Of a stretch of DNA of 64,000 nt, positions 10,501 through 19,446 are shown in pieces (positions within the stretch are counted from its first letter, which is position 1; each line of letters begins with the position of its first letter). The translations under genes were made by a program, and so were the position numbers. The notes beneath the pieces were generated by a model, which did no database searches, had not been told where the DNA came from, and saw nothing but the letters and a program-made list of their open reading frames with translations. Source of the stretch: Paraburkholderia ginsengiterrae (GTDB lineage Bacteria; Pseudomonadota; Gammaproteobacteria; Burkholderiales; Burkholderiaceae); the NCBI RefSeq assembly GCF_001645125.1, contig NZ_LXKA01000360.1, positions 1-64,000 on the forward strand, in the 5' to 3' direction.

Positions 10501-11611
10501 CGCGGTGGTGCAGGTGCGCGCCGCGGACCGCGACGCGGTGCTGGGCGCGTTGCGTGAGCATGGCCTGTCGGCGTGCTCACACGTGATCGGCAAGCTCAAC
10601 GAGCGCGACACGATCGAAATCTATCGCGACGCCAAGAAGATTTACGAAGCGCCGCGTGCCGAACTGCATCGCACGTGGAGCGAAGTGAGTTGGCGCATTT
10701 CGCGTCTGCGCGACAACCCCGCTTGCGCCGACGCTGAATACGAGGCGCTGTCCGACGCCGCGGACCCGGGCATCACGCCGGTGCTGAGCTTCGATCCGGC
10801 TGAAGACATCGCCGCGCCGTTCGTGGCGAAGGGCGCGCGTCCGCGCGTGGCGGTCTTGCGCGAGCAGGGCGTGAACTCGCACCTCGAAACGGCTTACGCG
10901 TTCGACCGCGCCGGTTTCGACGCGCACGACGTGCACATGAGCGACCTGCTGGCAGGCCGCGCCAATCTGGCGGACTTCGCCGGTGCGGTGGCGTGCGGCG
11001 GTTTCTCGTACGGCGACACGCTGGGCGCCGGCGAAGGGTGGGCGAAGGCGATTCGCTTCAACTCGCAACTGGCTGACATGTTCGCCGCGTTCTTCGGCCG
11101 TGACGACACGTTCGCGCTCGGCATCTGCAACGGCTGCCAGATGATGAGCAGCCTCGCCTCGATGATTCCGGGCGCCGAAGCCTGGCCGAAGTTCACGCGC
11201 AACAAGTCGGAGAAATTCGAGGCGCGTTTCTCGCTGGTCGAAGTGCAGGCCTCGCCGTCGATCTTCTTCAACGGCATGGAAGGCTCGCGCATTCCGGTGG
11301 CGGTCGCGCACGGCGAAGGCTACGCGGACTTCTCACAGCAAGGCGATATGTCGAAGGTGGCGGTGGCGATGCGTTATGTCGATCACCGTGGCGCGGCGAC
11401 CGAGCAGTATCCGTTCAACCCGAATGGCTCGCCGAACGGCATCACGTCGGTCACGACACCCGACGGCCGTTTCACCGTGCTGATGCCGCACACCGAGCGC
11501 GTGCATCGTGCGGTCCAGATGAGCTGGCATCCGGAAGGCTGGGGCGAGGGCGCCACGGACGCGAGCCCGTGGATGCGCGTGTTCCAGAACGCCCGCCGCT
11601 GGCTGGGCTGA
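7535..11611 (+). CDS. purL: phosphoribosylformylglycinamidine synthase, single-chain
   Basis: PurL performs step four of purine synthesis: FGAR plus glutamine and ATP to FGAM. This is the large single-chain form of Gram-negative bacteria, 1358 residues. It has an N-terminal PurS-like part, a linker, two AIRS/ATP-binding halves (for example the [14 protein letters not shown] block and the GKDSLSMRT block) and a C-terminal class I glutaminase domain. The glutaminase has its nucleophile in GICNGCQM and the His/Glu pair in [10 protein letters not shown]. The ATG at 7535 has no strong ribosome site but gives the family N-terminus. It ends 17 bp before the first hip operator. Confidence 0.98.
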   Translation: MAHFSCFPGASALSDFRQTRLLETLTRIDPNITGVRGQYLHFVNAQTPLSAEDNAKIEALMHYGDPFEEVKERGTVETFLVVPRFGTVSPWASKATDIAHLCGLTQVRRIERGVEYTVTLKSGLLGGKKALSDEARVAVAAALHDRMTESVSSSRDHAMHLFDELPAKPLQTVDVLGHGRGALETANTELGLALADDEIDYLVDAFTKLGRNPTDVELMMFAQANSEHCRHKIFNAEWTIDGEKQDISLFNMIRNTEKLNPQGTIVAYSDNSAIMAGGMAERWFPRAAAEQGAGEPAEHYRRSTELTHTLMKVETHNHPTAISPFPGASTGAGGEIRDEGATGRGARPKAGLAGFTVSNLELPDGVEAWENARDAAQPLAHRNPDDKHEAYGRPDRIASSLQIMIDGPLGGAAFNNEFGRPNLGGYFRAYEQNVAGLVRGYHKPIMIAGGIGNISDQHTHKHDLPEGSLLIQIGGPGMRIGMGGGAASSMATGTNTAELDFDSVQRGNPEIERRAQEVINACWQLGEKNPILSIHDVGAGGLSNAFPEVVDGAGKGALFDLRKIQLEESGLSPREIWSNEAQERYVLAIAPADLPAFQAMCERERCPFAVIGTATAERQLKLIDSERNDDTAHEPVDMPMEVLLGKAPRMHRDVQRVERKLEPVDVTGIALADVAASVLRHPTVASKSFLITIGDRSVGGTTARDQMVGPWQVPVADVAITTMDYAGFRGEAMTMAERTPLAVIDAPASGRMAVGEAVTNIAAAPIASLDKLKLSANWMAACGAAGEDAALYDTVKAIGMELCPALGISIPVGKDSLSMRTKWEDRGVAKEVVAPVSLIISAFAPVEDVRRHLTPQLRSAGESVLIAIDLGRGKHRLGGSILAQVTQQVGDTVPDVDDPEDLKRFFAAIQALNHDGKLLAYHDRSDGGLWATVCEMAFAGHVGVSLNVDMLVLDPNHESDYGDAKDWAKQTSGRREDRTIRALFTEELGAVVQVRAADRDAVLGALREHGLSACSHVIGKLNERDTIEIYRDAKKIYEAPRAELHRTWSEVSWRISRLRDNPACADAEYEALSDAADPGITPVLSFDPAEDIAAPFVAKGARPRVAVLREQGVNSHLETAYAFDRAGFDAHDVHMSDLLAGRANLADFAGAVACGGFSYGDTLGAGEGWAKAIRFNSQLADMFAAFFGRDDTFALGICNGCQMMSSLASMIPGAEAWPKFTRNKSEKFEARFSLVEVQASPSIFFNGMEGSRIPVAVAHGEGYADFSQQGDMSKVAVAMRYVDHRGAATEQYPFNPNGSPNGITSVTTPDGRFTVLMPHTERVHRAVQMSWHPEGWGEGATDASPWMRVFQNARRWLG

Positions 11612-11628
11612 GGCCGTAACGCGTCATC

Positions 11629-11646
11629 CGTATCCGCTCGGGTACG
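11629..11646. promoter_or_regulatory. HipB-type operator, site 1
   Basis: An 18-bp inverted repeat, CGTATCC-GCTC-GGGTACG, with one mismatch in the left arm. It is the most upstream of four related sites before hipB and starts 17 bp after the purL stop codon. Confidence 0.65.
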
Positions 11647-11680
11647 TAATACGCCGGCACACTGCAATTGGCTCACTTCG

Positions 11681-11716
11681 AGCCCACTTCGTACCTGAGC
11701 GGGTACGAAGTGGGCT
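11681..11716. repeat. 15-bp-arm palindrome around operator site 2
   Basis: The arms 11681-11695 and 11702-11716 are perfect reverse complements of 15 bases with a six-base loop. As RNA this would make a strong hairpin 70 bp after the purL stop codon. No T-run follows on the plus strand, so it is not a classical terminator, but it could end or protect the purL message as well as bind HipB. Confidence 0.7.
11690..11707. promoter_or_regulatory. HipB-type operator, site 2
   Basis: The core is CGTACC-TGAGC-GGGTACG, matching sites 1, 3 and 4. Its centre is 61 bp from site 1 and 51 bp from site 3. It lies inside a longer palindrome described separately (11681-11716). Confidence 0.7.
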
Positions 11717-11740
11717 GAATGAACATCAAGTGAGTTGTTT

Positions 11741-11758
11741 CGTACCCGGACGGGTACG
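11741..11758. promoter_or_regulatory. HipB-type operator, site 3
   Basis: This is the best-conserved copy, CGTACCC-GGAC-GGGTACG. It sits just upstream of the proposed hipBA -35 region, so a bound repressor would flank the polymerase site. Confidence 0.75.
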
Positions 11759-11763
11759 AAAAC

Positions 11764-11792
11764 AGGTTCGCACGTATCTCCCGTGGCATAAT
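11764..11792 (+). promoter_or_regulatory. probable hipBA promoter
   Basis: A -10-like CATAAT lies at 11787-11792, with a weak -35 candidate 17 bp upstream (11764-11769). Operator sites 3 and 4 bracket it, site 4 covering the expected start of transcription. This is the layout expected for autorepression by HipB. Confidence 0.55.
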
Positions 11793-11809
11793 GTTCCCGA
11801 TCGGGTACG
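11792..11809. promoter_or_regulatory. HipB-type operator, site 4
   Basis: TGTTCCC-GAT-CGGGTACG, with a degenerate left arm and a perfect right arm. It overlaps the end of the -10 hexamer and the probable transcription start. It lies 51 bp centre to centre from site 3. Confidence 0.65.
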
Positions 11810-11828
11810 AACGGGACGAGGAGCGGGC

Positions 11829-12116
11829 GTGCAGGCATCCAACGTTTTCATCGAAAACATGACGGAGTTGGGCGATCTGGTGCGGGCATCTCGGCTCGCA
11901 CAAGGGCTGACGCGCGACGAACTCGCGATCGCCACGGGCCTGTCGCCCAAGTTCATCACGCATATCGAGGCAGGCAAGTCGACGGCCCAGATCGGCAAGG
12001 TGCTGCACCTCCTCAGTGAGCTGGGCATTACCCTCAGGGCGCAGGTCTCCGTCGACATCCCTTCCGACGTGGCCACCAAGGCGGCGCAACGCCGGCGGAC
12101 AACTCATGGCCGCTAG
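11829..12116 (+). CDS. hipB: HipB-like antitoxin, Xre-family repressor
   Basis: HipB proteins bind the kinase toxin HipA and repress their own operon. This copy has 95 residues with a helix-turn-helix at roughly 14-70; the recognition-helix region is around LTRDELAIATGLSPKFITHI. The basic C-terminal tail ends THGR. I choose the GTG at 11829 because GAGGAG sits five bases upstream and because an earlier in-frame start would run through the operator sites. It overlaps hipA by 11 bp, which suggests translational coupling. Four palindromic operators precede it, as in the E. coli hip locus, where four operators are also known. Confidence 0.9.
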   Translation: MQASNVFIENMTELGDLVRASRLAQGLTRDELAIATGLSPKFITHIEAGKSTAQIGKVLHLLSELGITLRAQVSVDIPSDVATKAAQRRRTTHGR

Positions 12117-13398
12117 AACGCTGGTGGCCTACGCGAACGGCCGGCGCGTGGGCACCGTAAGCGATGAAAACGGCATCTGGTCATTTACCTACGACAAGGA
12201 CTGGCTGGGTCGCGAGGACGCGTTTGCGCTGTCACCCGCTTTTCCGCTGAATGCCGAGCCGTACATCGACGGTTCGAGCCAGCGGCCGGTGCAATGGTTC
12301 TTCGACAACCTCTTGCCCGAAGAGGAGATGCGCACGGCGCTGGCGCGCGCGGCCCAGGTCAATGCCAGCGACGCGTGGGGCCTGCTTGCTTACTATGGCC
12401 GGGAGTCGGCCGGCGCCTTGACGCTTCTCGCCGAGAATGAACAGGAGGTGCCCGGCGGCCTGCAACCTTTGTCGTGCGCGAAGCTCGAAGCGCGCATTCA
12501 GGCCATGCCGCAGCACGCGCTTTCGGCCTCGGCGCCCAAGCGCATGTCCGCGGCCGGTGCCCAGCAGAAACTGCTGCTGACCTTGCGAGGCGAGGCGCCG
12601 GCTTATGAATTGCTGGAGCCTGTGGGCAGCGAGCCGTCCATGCATCTGCTCAAGCCCGACATGCGAACCACCGGCTATCCCCACTCGGCGATCAACGAAT
12701 TTTTCTGCATGCGGCTGGCACGAGCGATGGGTGTGCGCGTACCGCCGACACACTTCTTGCGCGTGCCCTCCGCCTGCTACGTGATCGACCGCTTCGACCG
12801 TGACACGTCCACTGAGCCGGCTCGGCGCCTGCATACCGTCGACGCCATGCAGTTGTTGAATTACGACCGCAGCTTCAAATATCGGAATGCAACGGCGCAG
12901 GTGCTCAGAGAGGCCATCGAAAAAACCGGCACGCGGGCCGTGGCGCGTCTCGACGTATTCCGCTGGGCGATCTTCAACGTGCTGATCGGCAACGCGGACT
13001 CGCATTTAAAGAACCTCTCATTCTTCGTCAGCCCACGCGGCTACATGCTCGCGCCGTTCTACGATCTGGTCAGCACGGTCGTCTACCACACGCCGACTTA
13101 CCAGCCGCAGCAGCAGGACCGTTGGCCGCGCTGCGACCTGACCATGCCCGTAGGAGACGCCACGCAGTTCGCGGACATCTCCAGAAAGAACATGCTGGTC
13201 TTCGGCGAAGCGCTGAGTCTGCCGCCCAAAGGCGCGGAAAAATTGCTGGATGAGATGCTGGCCACGCTCGACGCCCGCGTGTCGGAGACCCGCCGCGCCG
13301 TCGACGAAATCGCCCGGCCGAATGCCGGCGAGATCCGGCTGCTCGATTCGATCGCCGCCATGCCGCTGACGGAGATGCGCGCGGCCTTGCGCAAGTGA
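12106..13398 (+). CDS. hipA: HipA-like serine/threonine kinase toxin
   Basis: HipA toxins phosphorylate glutamyl-tRNA synthetase or related targets and induce dormancy. The protein has 430 residues with the N-terminal HipA_N/couple_hipA domain and the C-terminal kinase-like HipA_C domain. The P-loop-like segment MSAAGAQQK keeps a serine (Ser148) at the place of the E. coli autophosphorylation site. The catalytic loop GNADSHLKN contains the catalytic Asp298 and a metal-binding Asn, and a second acidic site is in FYDLVS. All key residues are present, so it looks active. The ATG at 12106 overlaps the hipB end. The target in this organism is unknown. Confidence 0.93.
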   Translation: MAARTLVAYANGRRVGTVSDENGIWSFTYDKDWLGREDAFALSPAFPLNAEPYIDGSSQRPVQWFFDNLLPEEEMRTALARAAQVNASDAWGLLAYYGRESAGALTLLAENEQEVPGGLQPLSCAKLEARIQAMPQHALSASAPKRMSAAGAQQKLLLTLRGEAPAYELLEPVGSEPSMHLLKPDMRTTGYPHSAINEFFCMRLARAMGVRVPPTHFLRVPSACYVIDRFDRDTSTEPARRLHTVDAMQLLNYDRSFKYRNATAQVLREAIEKTGTRAVARLDVFRWAIFNVLIGNADSHLKNLSFFVSPRGYMLAPFYDLVSTVVYHTPTYQPQQQDRWPRCDLTMPVGDATQFADISRKNMLVFGEALSLPPKGAEKLLDEMLATLDARVSETRRAVDEIARPNAGEIRLLDSIAAMPLTEMRAALRK

Positions 13399-13436
13399 AG
13401 CGCGGCGGTTTCATCGCGCTATCTCAAGCCCACATG

Positions 13437-13471
13437 AAAAAGCCCCGCTCAGTCATGAACTGAACGGGGCT
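13437..13471 (-). terminator. terminator between hipA and the parvulin gene
   Basis: A 13-bp stem with one mismatch (13441-13453 with 13459-13471, loop CATGA) is followed on the minus strand by a run of five T. It ends the minus-strand ppiC-type operon and can also form at the 3' end of the hipA message, though without a T-run in that direction. Confidence 0.82.
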
Positions 13472-13556
13472 GTGTGCAGATTCGAACGCCGCTAACGAAT
13501 TGGAATTAGCGTGCCCGTTTAAAGCGCTCGCCCGATTCCCAGCGGCAAAAACCCGC

Positions 13557-14336
13557 TTACTGAATCTTCGCGTTTTTACGCAGACCTTCTTCGAACGCCT
13601 GCAGCTTCTCCTGCTGGATCTGCTGCACGATCTGCGGGCGCACCTGCTCCAGCGGCGGCGGCGTGATGTTGCGCACATCGTCGACGCGGATGATGTGCCA
13701 GCCGAACTGCGTATGCACCGGCGTGTCGGTCATCTGGCCTTTCTGCAGATGCGTGGCCGCGTCCGCGAATTCAGGCACGTAAGCCTTCGGGTCCGACCAG
13801 TCCAGGTCGCCGCCGTTCTTGCCCGATCCCGGGTCCTTCGAGAATTGCTTGGCCAGATCTTCGAAGCTTGCGCCGGCCTTGATCTTCGCGATCAGGTCTT
13901 TGGCCTGTTGCTCGTTGTCGACCAGGATGTGGTGCAGGTGATATTCCTTGCCGCCCGCGTCCTTGATCAGCGCGTTGTAACGCGCGGTGACTTCGGCGTC
14001 GGTCGGCTGATTGTTCTTCACGAAGTCTTCGATCAGCGCGCGCAGCACGACGGTTTGCTGGGCGACGGCGATTTGCGCCTTGATGTCCGGACGATTCGGC
14101 AGGCCGCGGCGCAGCGCTTCCTGCATCAGGATTTCGCGGTTGACCAGTTCTTCACGCACGGCCATTTGCAGTTGCGGCGTATTTTGCTGGCCTTGATGAA
14201 CCAGTTGGTCGATCAGCGCATCGGCACGTGCCTTCGGGATCGGCGTGCCGTTCACCACGGCGATGTTCTGTGCGAATGCAGGTGCGGCCGCAAATGCAGC
14301 CAGCAATACCCAGAGGTGGGTTTTCTTCAAGGTCAT
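13557..14336 (-). CDS. periplasmic peptidyl-prolyl cis-trans isomerase, parvulin type
   Basis: This is a 259-residue exported foldase. The signal peptide ends AAAPAFAQ, then comes a SurA/PrsA-like N-terminal helical domain (about 25-125) and a parvulin domain (about 130-225). The parvulin domain shows HHILVDNE, the FSKDPGSGKNGGDLDW segment and FGWHIIRVDD. It should help outer-membrane and periplasmic proteins fold. It lies 11 bp after the bolA stop codon and is the last gene of a yciB-bolA-ppi transcript closed by the terminator at 13437-13471. The length is short for SurA and closer to the small PpiC/PrsA-like proteins. Confidence 0.93.
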   Translation of the reverse strand: MTLKKTHLWVLLAAFAAAPAFAQNIAVVNGTPIPKARADALIDQLVHQGQQNTPQLQMAVREELVNREILMQEALRRGLPNRPDIKAQIAVAQQTVVLRALIEDFVKNNQPTDAEVTARYNALIKDAGGKEYHLHHILVDNEQQAKDLIAKIKAGASFEDLAKQFSKDPGSGKNGGDLDWSDPKAYVPEFADAATHLQKGQMTDTPVHTQFGWHIIRVDDVRNITPPPLEQVRPQIVQQIQQEKLQAFEEGLRKNAKIQ

Positions 14337-14347
14337 CGAAAATTTTC

Positions 14348-14662
14348 CTAGCGGGGCAACAAAGCGAATTCTTCGGGCGTATACGCCGTGATGGCAAGGG
14401 CATGAATGCCGCGCTGCATGGCATCGGCCAGCGCATCATACACCATGCGATGCCGCGCCACGCGGGCCTTGCCGGCGAATGCGGCCGCCACGATCGTGAC
14501 ACTGAAATGACCGCCGGCCGAGGCGCCGGCGTGGCCCGCGTGCTGCGCGCTGTCGTCGGTGATCTGGATCGAGGCGACCGGCGCGAGCGCGGCGGTGAGG
14601 CGGGCCTCGATCAGCGCGGCACGCTCGGCGGTGGTGGCGTGCATGAAAGCGTCGCTCGTCAT
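14348..14662 (-). CDS. bolA: BolA family protein
   Basis: BolA proteins partner monothiol glutaredoxins in iron-sulfur and redox control and can act as transcription regulators affecting shape and stress. This one has 104 residues and the family fold, with the helix containing RHRMVYDALADAMQ and the preceding GGHFSVTIVA strand. The start ATG at 14662 follows the yciB stop as TGA-C-ATG, so the two genes are tightly coupled. The arrangement of septation protein A, BolA and parvulin isomerase is common in Burkholderiaceae. Confidence 0.92.
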   Translation of the reverse strand: MTSDAFMHATTAERAALIEARLTAALAPVASIQITDDSAQHAGHAGASAGGHFSVTIVAAAFAGKARVARHRMVYDALADAMQRGIHALAITAYTPEEFALLPR

Positions 14663-14663
14663 G

Positions 14664-15194
14664 TCATTCTTCCTTCATGTACTTCGACAGCCACAAACTC
14701 TGTCCGACGATAAACACCACCAGGAACCCGGTCGCGCCGAACAGCTTGAAATTGACCCACTGGTCGGTCGTGTAGTGGTACGCGACGAACAGATTGACGA
14801 GCCCGAGCAGCACGAAGAACACCGCCCAGACGACGTTCAGCTTGCCCCAGATCGCATGCGGCAGCGTGATCTGCTTGCCCATCATCGCTTCGATCAGATT
14901 CTTGTTGAAGGCCAGCTGCGAGATGATCAGCGCGACCGAAAACGCCCAGTAGAGCACGGTCGGTTTCCACTTGATGAACGTGTCGTTGTGCAGCACGAGC
15001 GTCGCGCCGCCGAACACGGTGACGACGCCGAGGCTCACCCACAGCATCGGATCGACCTTGCGGTGGCGGAAGGCCACCCACGCGATCTGTACCAGCGTGG
15101 CGACGATCGCCACTGCCGTCGCCGTGAAAATACCCCACAGCTTGAAGGCGACGAAGAACAGGATGATCGGGAACAGATCGAACAGGAATTTCAT
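14664..15194 (-). CDS. yciB: inner-membrane septation/intracellular septation protein A (YciB)
   Basis: YciB is a small polytopic inner-membrane protein linked to cell-envelope synthesis and division. From the ATG at 15194 it has 176 residues and about five hydrophobic segments. The start [20 protein letters not shown] is the family signature. A much longer open frame extends upstream, but only this start gives the family N-terminus. It heads the yciB-bolA-parvulin group. A 210-bp gap upstream separates it from msrB; I see nothing definite in that gap. Confidence 0.93.
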   Translation of the reverse strand: MKFLFDLFPIILFFVAFKLWGIFTATAVAIVATLVQIAWVAFRHRKVDPMLWVSLGVVTVFGGATLVLHNDTFIKWKPTVLYWAFSVALIISQLAFNKNLIEAMMGKQITLPHAIWGKLNVVWAVFFVLLGLVNLFVAYHYTTDQWVNFKLFGATGFLVVFIVGQSLWLSKYMKEE

Positions 15195-15404
15195 TATCTG
15201 GTCGGGAATTCGGAGAGTGGCTTGAACAATGAGGGACGCAGTTGGGCGCGGCCATTCCGCTAAGTGCGAAGCCATGTAAGCCGCGCGTAACGGGACTGCC
15301 GCGCCGGAGTCGGATTGACCAGCCGGTGACGTATGCCGCGGCCGGCGCGTGCGCCTGACTGTTCGAGAGGCGCCGGCCGGCAACGCGCCGGACGCCGCGC
15401 TGCG

Positions 15405-15827
15405 TTACTTGGGCTCGAATTGTAACGCAGCCGAATTGATGCAGTAGCGCAGACCGGTTGGCGCCGGTCCGTCTTCGAACACATGGCCCAGATGCGCGCC
15501 GCAGTTCTTGCATTGCACCTCGATGCGCAGCATGCCGTGCGAGCGGTCGGTTTTCTCGGCGATCACTTCGCCGTTGATCGGCTTGAAGTAGCTCGGCCAG
15601 CCGCAGCCGGCGTCGAACTTGGTGTCCGATTCGAACAGCGGGGTGCCGCAACACACGCAGTCATAGATGCCGCGGTCCCAGTGGTCGTGGTAGCGGCCCG
15701 TGAACGGCCGCTCGGTGGCCGCGTGGCGCGTCACCTGATATTCGATCTCGGAGAGCTGCTTGCGCCATTCGGCGTCGTCTTTCTGCACGGCGGGGGCGCC
15801 GGTGTTGAGGTCGTCGGGGTTGTTCAT
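15405..15827 (-). CDS. msrB: peptide-methionine (R)-S-oxide reductase
   Basis: MsrB reduces methionine-R-sulfoxide in damaged proteins. The 140-residue protein has a complete fold. Two zinc-binding pairs are present (CVCC, Cys57 and Cys60; CKNC, Cys106 and Cys109), and the catalytic cysteine is Cys129 in RYCINS. The resolving-site region lies in the GCGWPSY loop. With selO upstream, which is also implicated in oxidative stress, it forms a minus-strand redox-repair neighbourhood. It has no signal peptide and is cytoplasmic. Confidence 0.96.
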   Translation of the reverse strand: MNNPDDLNTGAPAVQKDDAEWRKQLSEIEYQVTRHAATERPFTGRYHDHWDRGIYDCVCCGTPLFESDTKFDAGCGWPSYFKPINGEVIAEKTDRSHGMLRIEVQCKNCGAHLGHVFEDGPAPTGLRYCINSAALQFEPK

Positions 15828-15853
15828 GGTCGATTCCTTGTCTCGTGCTTCCT

Positions 15854-15901
15854 GTCGGGCTTGTAGTAGGGCTTGTCGTAGGGCTCGTTGTCCGGCTTTA
15901 G
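15854..15901. repeat. four degenerate 12-bp tandem repeats
   Basis: Four adjacent 12-base units run through 15854-15901: GTCGGGCTTGTA, GTAGGGCTTGTC, GTAGGGCTCGTT and GTCCGGCTTTAG. They fill most of the gap between the selO stop codon and the msrB start. The function is unknown; replication slippage is the simplest origin. Confidence 0.7.
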
Positions 15902-15905
15902 CGTG

Positions 15906-17462
15906 TCACGACGAGCAGCTCACTTCCAGCGAGCTCGCCCAGTCCGGCGGCAGCCCGGCATACGCTTCGTGCTCGGGCTGGTCGTCGAACGGGTGGCGCA
16001 GCACGGCAGCCAGTCGTTCCACTTCGGAAAAATCCTTCTCTTTCGCACGGCGGATTGCCGTTTCCGCCAGGTGATTGCGAAGAACGAATTTGGGGTTCAC
16101 CCGGTTCATTGCAATGGCGCGGGTCGCGTCGTCGCGTGTTTCCTGAGACAGCCGCGCGCGGTAGTCGTTCGCCCATGCGTCGAAGGCGGCGCGGTCGAGA
16201 AACAGGTCGCGCACCGGCGCGTCGCCGCTTGCGTCGTGCTTCGACATGCGCGCCAGATTGCGGAAGGTCAGGGTAAAGTCCGCGCGATTGGCGTGCATGA
16301 CCTCGAACAGGCGATTCACCAGAGCGTCGTCGCCTTCGCGCTCGGTGTCGAGGCCGAGCTTGGCGCGCATGCGCCGCTCCAGCGCCGGCGCGAAACGGTC
16401 CTTGAAACCGCCCAGCACGCGCTGCGCATCTTCGATCGCCTTCTCGCTGCGCACGCTCTCCTCGTGCTGTTCGCCCAGCAGCGGCAGCAGCCCCTGGGCG
16501 AGGCAGAAGAGATTCCAGTACGCAATTTGCGGTTGCATCCGGTACGCGTAACGGCCTTGAGAGTCGGAGTGATTGCAGATGTAGCCGGCGTCGAAGCCGT
16601 CCATGAATCCAAACGGACCGTAGTCGATCGTGAGGCCGAGGATCGACATGTTGTCGGTATTCATCACGCCGTGGCAGAAGCCGACCGCCTGCCACTCGAC
16701 CATCAGATCGGCGGTGGACAGCACCGCTTCGTTGAGCAGGGCGAGATACGGATCGTCGGCTTCGCGGCAATGCGGATAGAACCGCTCGATCACATGATCG
16801 GCGAGCGTGCGCAGCGCGTCGATACGGTCGTTTGAATAGAAGTGCTCGAAGTGGCCGAAGCGCACGAAGCTCGGCGAGACGCGCGTGACCACGGCGGCGG
16901 TTTCGATTTCCTCGCGCCGCACCGGCTGATCGGAGCCGATCACGCACAACGCGCGCGTGGTGGGAATGCCGAGATGATGCATCGCCTCCGAACACAGATA
17001 CTCGCGGATCGACGAACGCAGCACCGCGCGGCCGTCGCCCATGCGCGAATAGGGCGTGCGCCCCGCGCCCTTGAGCTGCAACTCGAAGCGCTGGCCCGCG
17101 TGTTCGACTTCGCCTAGGCCCAGTGCGCGGCCGTCGCCGAGCTGGCCGGCCCAGACGCCGAACTGATGCCCCGAGTACACCGACGCATAAGGCAACGCTT
17201 CGGCGGGCCATTCACGGGTGGCGTTGCCGGAGAACAGTTCGGCGAAGCCCGGATCGTTCTGCAGGCCGGCGGGCAAACCGAGCAGGGCGGCGGTCTCCGT
17301 GGAGAAGCCGACCACATACGGGGCGCTCAACGGCGCCGCCGGAAGCCGCGTCATGAAGACACTGCCCAGACGCGCAAACGCGCTTTCCGGCAAGGTGGTC
17401 AGCGCGTTGGAAAGAGCCGATAACGGCTCGGATAACCCTGCAATGCTTGGGGAAAACGACAT
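15906..17462 (-). CDS. selO: protein adenylyltransferase SelO (YdiU/UPF0061)
   Basis: SelO is a pseudokinase-fold enzyme that transfers AMP from ATP to protein Ser, Thr or Tyr and is linked to redox homeostasis. From the ATG at 17462 the protein has 518 residues. Conserved blocks include [34 protein letters not shown], and the catalytic/metal segment [19 protein letters not shown]. The C-terminus ends SCSS, with Cys as the third residue from the end, the place where selenocysteine occurs in eukaryotic SelO. An in-frame extension upstream exists but has no family similarity. It diverges from the acyl-CoA ligase gene over 134 bp. Confidence 0.94.
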   Translation of the reverse strand: MSFSPSIAGLSEPLSALSNALTTLPESAFARLGSVFMTRLPAAPLSAPYVVGFSTETAALLGLPAGLQNDPGFAELFSGNATREWPAEALPYASVYSGHQFGVWAGQLGDGRALGLGEVEHAGQRFELQLKGAGRTPYSRMGDGRAVLRSSIREYLCSEAMHHLGIPTTRALCVIGSDQPVRREEIETAAVVTRVSPSFVRFGHFEHFYSNDRIDALRTLADHVIERFYPHCREADDPYLALLNEAVLSTADLMVEWQAVGFCHGVMNTDNMSILGLTIDYGPFGFMDGFDAGYICNHSDSQGRYAYRMQPQIAYWNLFCLAQGLLPLLGEQHEESVRSEKAIEDAQRVLGGFKDRFAPALERRMRAKLGLDTEREGDDALVNRLFEVMHANRADFTLTFRNLARMSKHDASGDAPVRDLFLDRAAFDAWANDYRARLSQETRDDATRAIAMNRVNPKFVLRNHLAETAIRRAKEKDFSEVERLAAVLRHPFDDQPEHEAYAGLPPDWASSLEVSCSS

Positions 17463-17596
17463 ATTGAGCGCCTCTGGTTTAGCCGATATTGTAAGTCCGC
17501 GCCCGCGGCGCTGCTGGCCGGCCGGCATCATGCCTTTCGCGTACCGGCCCGGGCTGCAAGCCGATTGAACCACTCAAGCCGAGGAGAGCACGCTTT

Positions 17597-19294
17597 ATGA
17601 CGACGCCGCTGGCCGGTCAGATGATGGATGTGCCGCTTACCGTATCCTCGCTGCTCGCGCATGCCGCGCGGCATTTCGGCAGCACTGAAATCGTGTCGCG
17701 GCGTATCGAGGGCGATCTGCATCGCTACACCTACCGGGACTGCGAGAAGCGCGCGAAGCAGCTCGCGCAGGCGCTGCTCGGGCTCGGCGTAGAAGCCGGC
17801 GAGCGGGTCGCGACGCTCGCCTGGAACGGTTACCGGCATCTGGAAACGTATTACGGCACGACCGGTTTCGGCGCCGTCTGCCACACCATCAATCCGCGCC
17901 TCTTTCCCGATCAGATCACCTACATCGTCAATCACGCCGACGATGCCTACGTGCTGTTCGACATCACCTTCGCAGCGCTCGTCGACGTCATCGCGCCGCA
18001 GTGCCCGAAAGTGCGCGGCTGGATCGCACTGACCGACGCGGCGCATCTGCCGGCCATGCAAACGCCGGTGCTTTGCTACGAGACGCTGCTGGCCGCGCAG
18101 GACGGTAATTTCGAATGGCCGCCGATCGACGAGCGCCAGGCCTCGTACCTGTGCTACACGTCCGGCACCACCGGCAATCCGAAGGGCGCGCTGTATTCGC
18201 ATCGCTCGACGGTGCTGCATGCGTTCGGCGCCTCCTTGCCCGATGCGATGAGCCTGTCCGCGCGCGACGCCGTGCTGCCGGTCGTGCCGATGTTTCATGT
18301 GAATGCGTGGGGCATTCCGCACGCCGCGCCGCTGACGGGCGCGAAGCTCGTGCTGCCCGGCAAGGATCTCGACGGCAAGTCGCTGTATGAACTGATGGAA
18401 AGCGAAGGCGTCACGTATTCGGCCGGCGTGCCGACGGTGTGGCTCGGCCTGCTTGCCTATATGCGCGCAGCGGGCGTGCGCTTCTCGACGCTCAATCGCA
18501 CGGTGATCGGCGGCTCGGCCTGTCCGCCGGCCATGCTGCGCACCTTCGCGGACGACTACGGCGTGCAGGTGATCCACGCGTGGGGCATGACGGAGATGTC
18601 GCCGCTCGGCACCTTGTCGAAGCTGAACTGGGAGCAGAGTCAGCGGCCGCTCGCCGAGCAGCGCAAGCTGCTCGAGAAGCAGGGGCACGCGCTCTATGGC
18701 GTCGACATGAAAATTGTCGGCGACGATGGGCGGGAGCTGCCGTGGGACGGCGTGGCGTTCGGCGATCTGTACGTGCGCGGACCATGGGTGATCGACCGCT
18801 ATTTCCGCAAGGACGATTCGCCGCTGGTGGACGGCTGGTTCCCGACCGGCGACGTCGCCACGATCGACCCGGACAGCTTCCTGCACATCACCGATCGCTC
18901 GAAAGACGTGATCAAGTCCGGCGGCGAATGGATCAGCTCGATCGACGTCGAGAACGTGGCGGTCGCGCATCCGGCAGTGGCCGAGGCGGCGTGCATTGCC
19001 TGCGCGCATCCGAAATGGACCGAGCGGCCGCTGCTGGTGGTGGTCAAGCGGGCGGGCTGCGAGGTCACGCGCGAGGAGCTGCTGGCCTTCTACGACGGCA
19101 AGGTCGCCAAATGGTGGATTCCCGACGACGTCGCCTTTGTCGACGAACTGCCGCACGCGGCCACCGGCAAGCTGCAGAAGCTCAAACTGCGCGACCAGTT
19201 CCGCGATCACGTGCTGCCGTCCGCGCTCGAAGACGAAAGGGAGTGCCCGTTGACACCCGACGTCACACCGGATGTCAGGGGAAACCCTGTCTAA
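17597..19294 (+). CDS. fatty-acid--CoA ligase (AMP-binding, medium/long-chain type)
   Basis: This adenylate-forming enzyme activates a carboxylic acid, most likely a medium- or long-chain fatty acid, to its CoA thioester. The protein has 565 residues. The phosphate-binding loop [11 protein letters not shown] lies at 187-197, the A5-like motif is AWGMTEMSP, the A7 motif is [11 protein letters not shown], and the catalytic lysine near the C-terminus sits in ATGKLQK. A strong GGAGAG ribosome site precedes the ATG. It opens a plus-strand run of fatty-acid catabolic genes, which supports a beta-oxidation role. The chain length is inferred, not seen. Confidence 0.9.
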   Translation: MTTPLAGQMMDVPLTVSSLLAHAARHFGSTEIVSRRIEGDLHRYTYRDCEKRAKQLAQALLGLGVEAGERVATLAWNGYRHLETYYGTTGFGAVCHTINPRLFPDQITYIVNHADDAYVLFDITFAALVDVIAPQCPKVRGWIALTDAAHLPAMQTPVLCYETLLAAQDGNFEWPPIDERQASYLCYTSGTTGNPKGALYSHRSTVLHAFGASLPDAMSLSARDAVLPVVPMFHVNAWGIPHAAPLTGAKLVLPGKDLDGKSLYELMESEGVTYSAGVPTVWLGLLAYMRAAGVRFSTLNRTVIGGSACPPAMLRTFADDYGVQVIHAWGMTEMSPLGTLSKLNWEQSQRPLAEQRKLLEKQGHALYGVDMKIVGDDGRELPWDGVAFGDLYVRGPWVIDRYFRKDDSPLVDGWFPTGDVATIDPDSFLHITDRSKDVIKSGGEWISSIDVENVAVAHPAVAEAACIACAHPKWTERPLLVVVKRAGCEVTREELLAFYDGKVAKWWIPDDVAFVDELPHAATGKLQKLKLRDQFRDHVLPSALEDERECPLTPDVTPDVRGNPV

Positions 19295-19301
19295 TGAAAA
19301 A

Positions 19302-19331
19302 TTGAACGATCGTGCTTTTCTAGTGTATTCT
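19302..19331 (+). promoter_or_regulatory. possible promoter of the FadB-type gene
   Basis: TTGAAC at 19302-19307 and TATTCT at 19326-19331 are separated by 18 bp and lie about 115 bp before the start at 19447. This would allow the beta-oxidation gene to be expressed independently of the upstream ligase. It is a sequence match only. Confidence 0.4.
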
Positions 19332-19446
19332 GCCTGCTGACCCCGGAACAGCCGGACAATGAACCGGACCACGGTTCCCCCGGTGAACCGGGCGGGCGGC
19401 GCGCCAATGCGCCGTCCTACCGCATGGATCGCATGGAGGCAGGCAG

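Noticed and set aside
7511-10561. A 1016-codon open frame on the minus strand opposite purL
   Set aside because: It is fully covered by the unmistakable purL gene, its translation is His/Arg/Val-rich without any domain, and such mirror frames are expected opposite codon-biased GC-rich genes.
11617-11720. Classical purL terminator
   Set aside because: The 15-bp palindrome is strong but has no T-run; its core matches the other operator copies, so an operator role is the better-supported reading.
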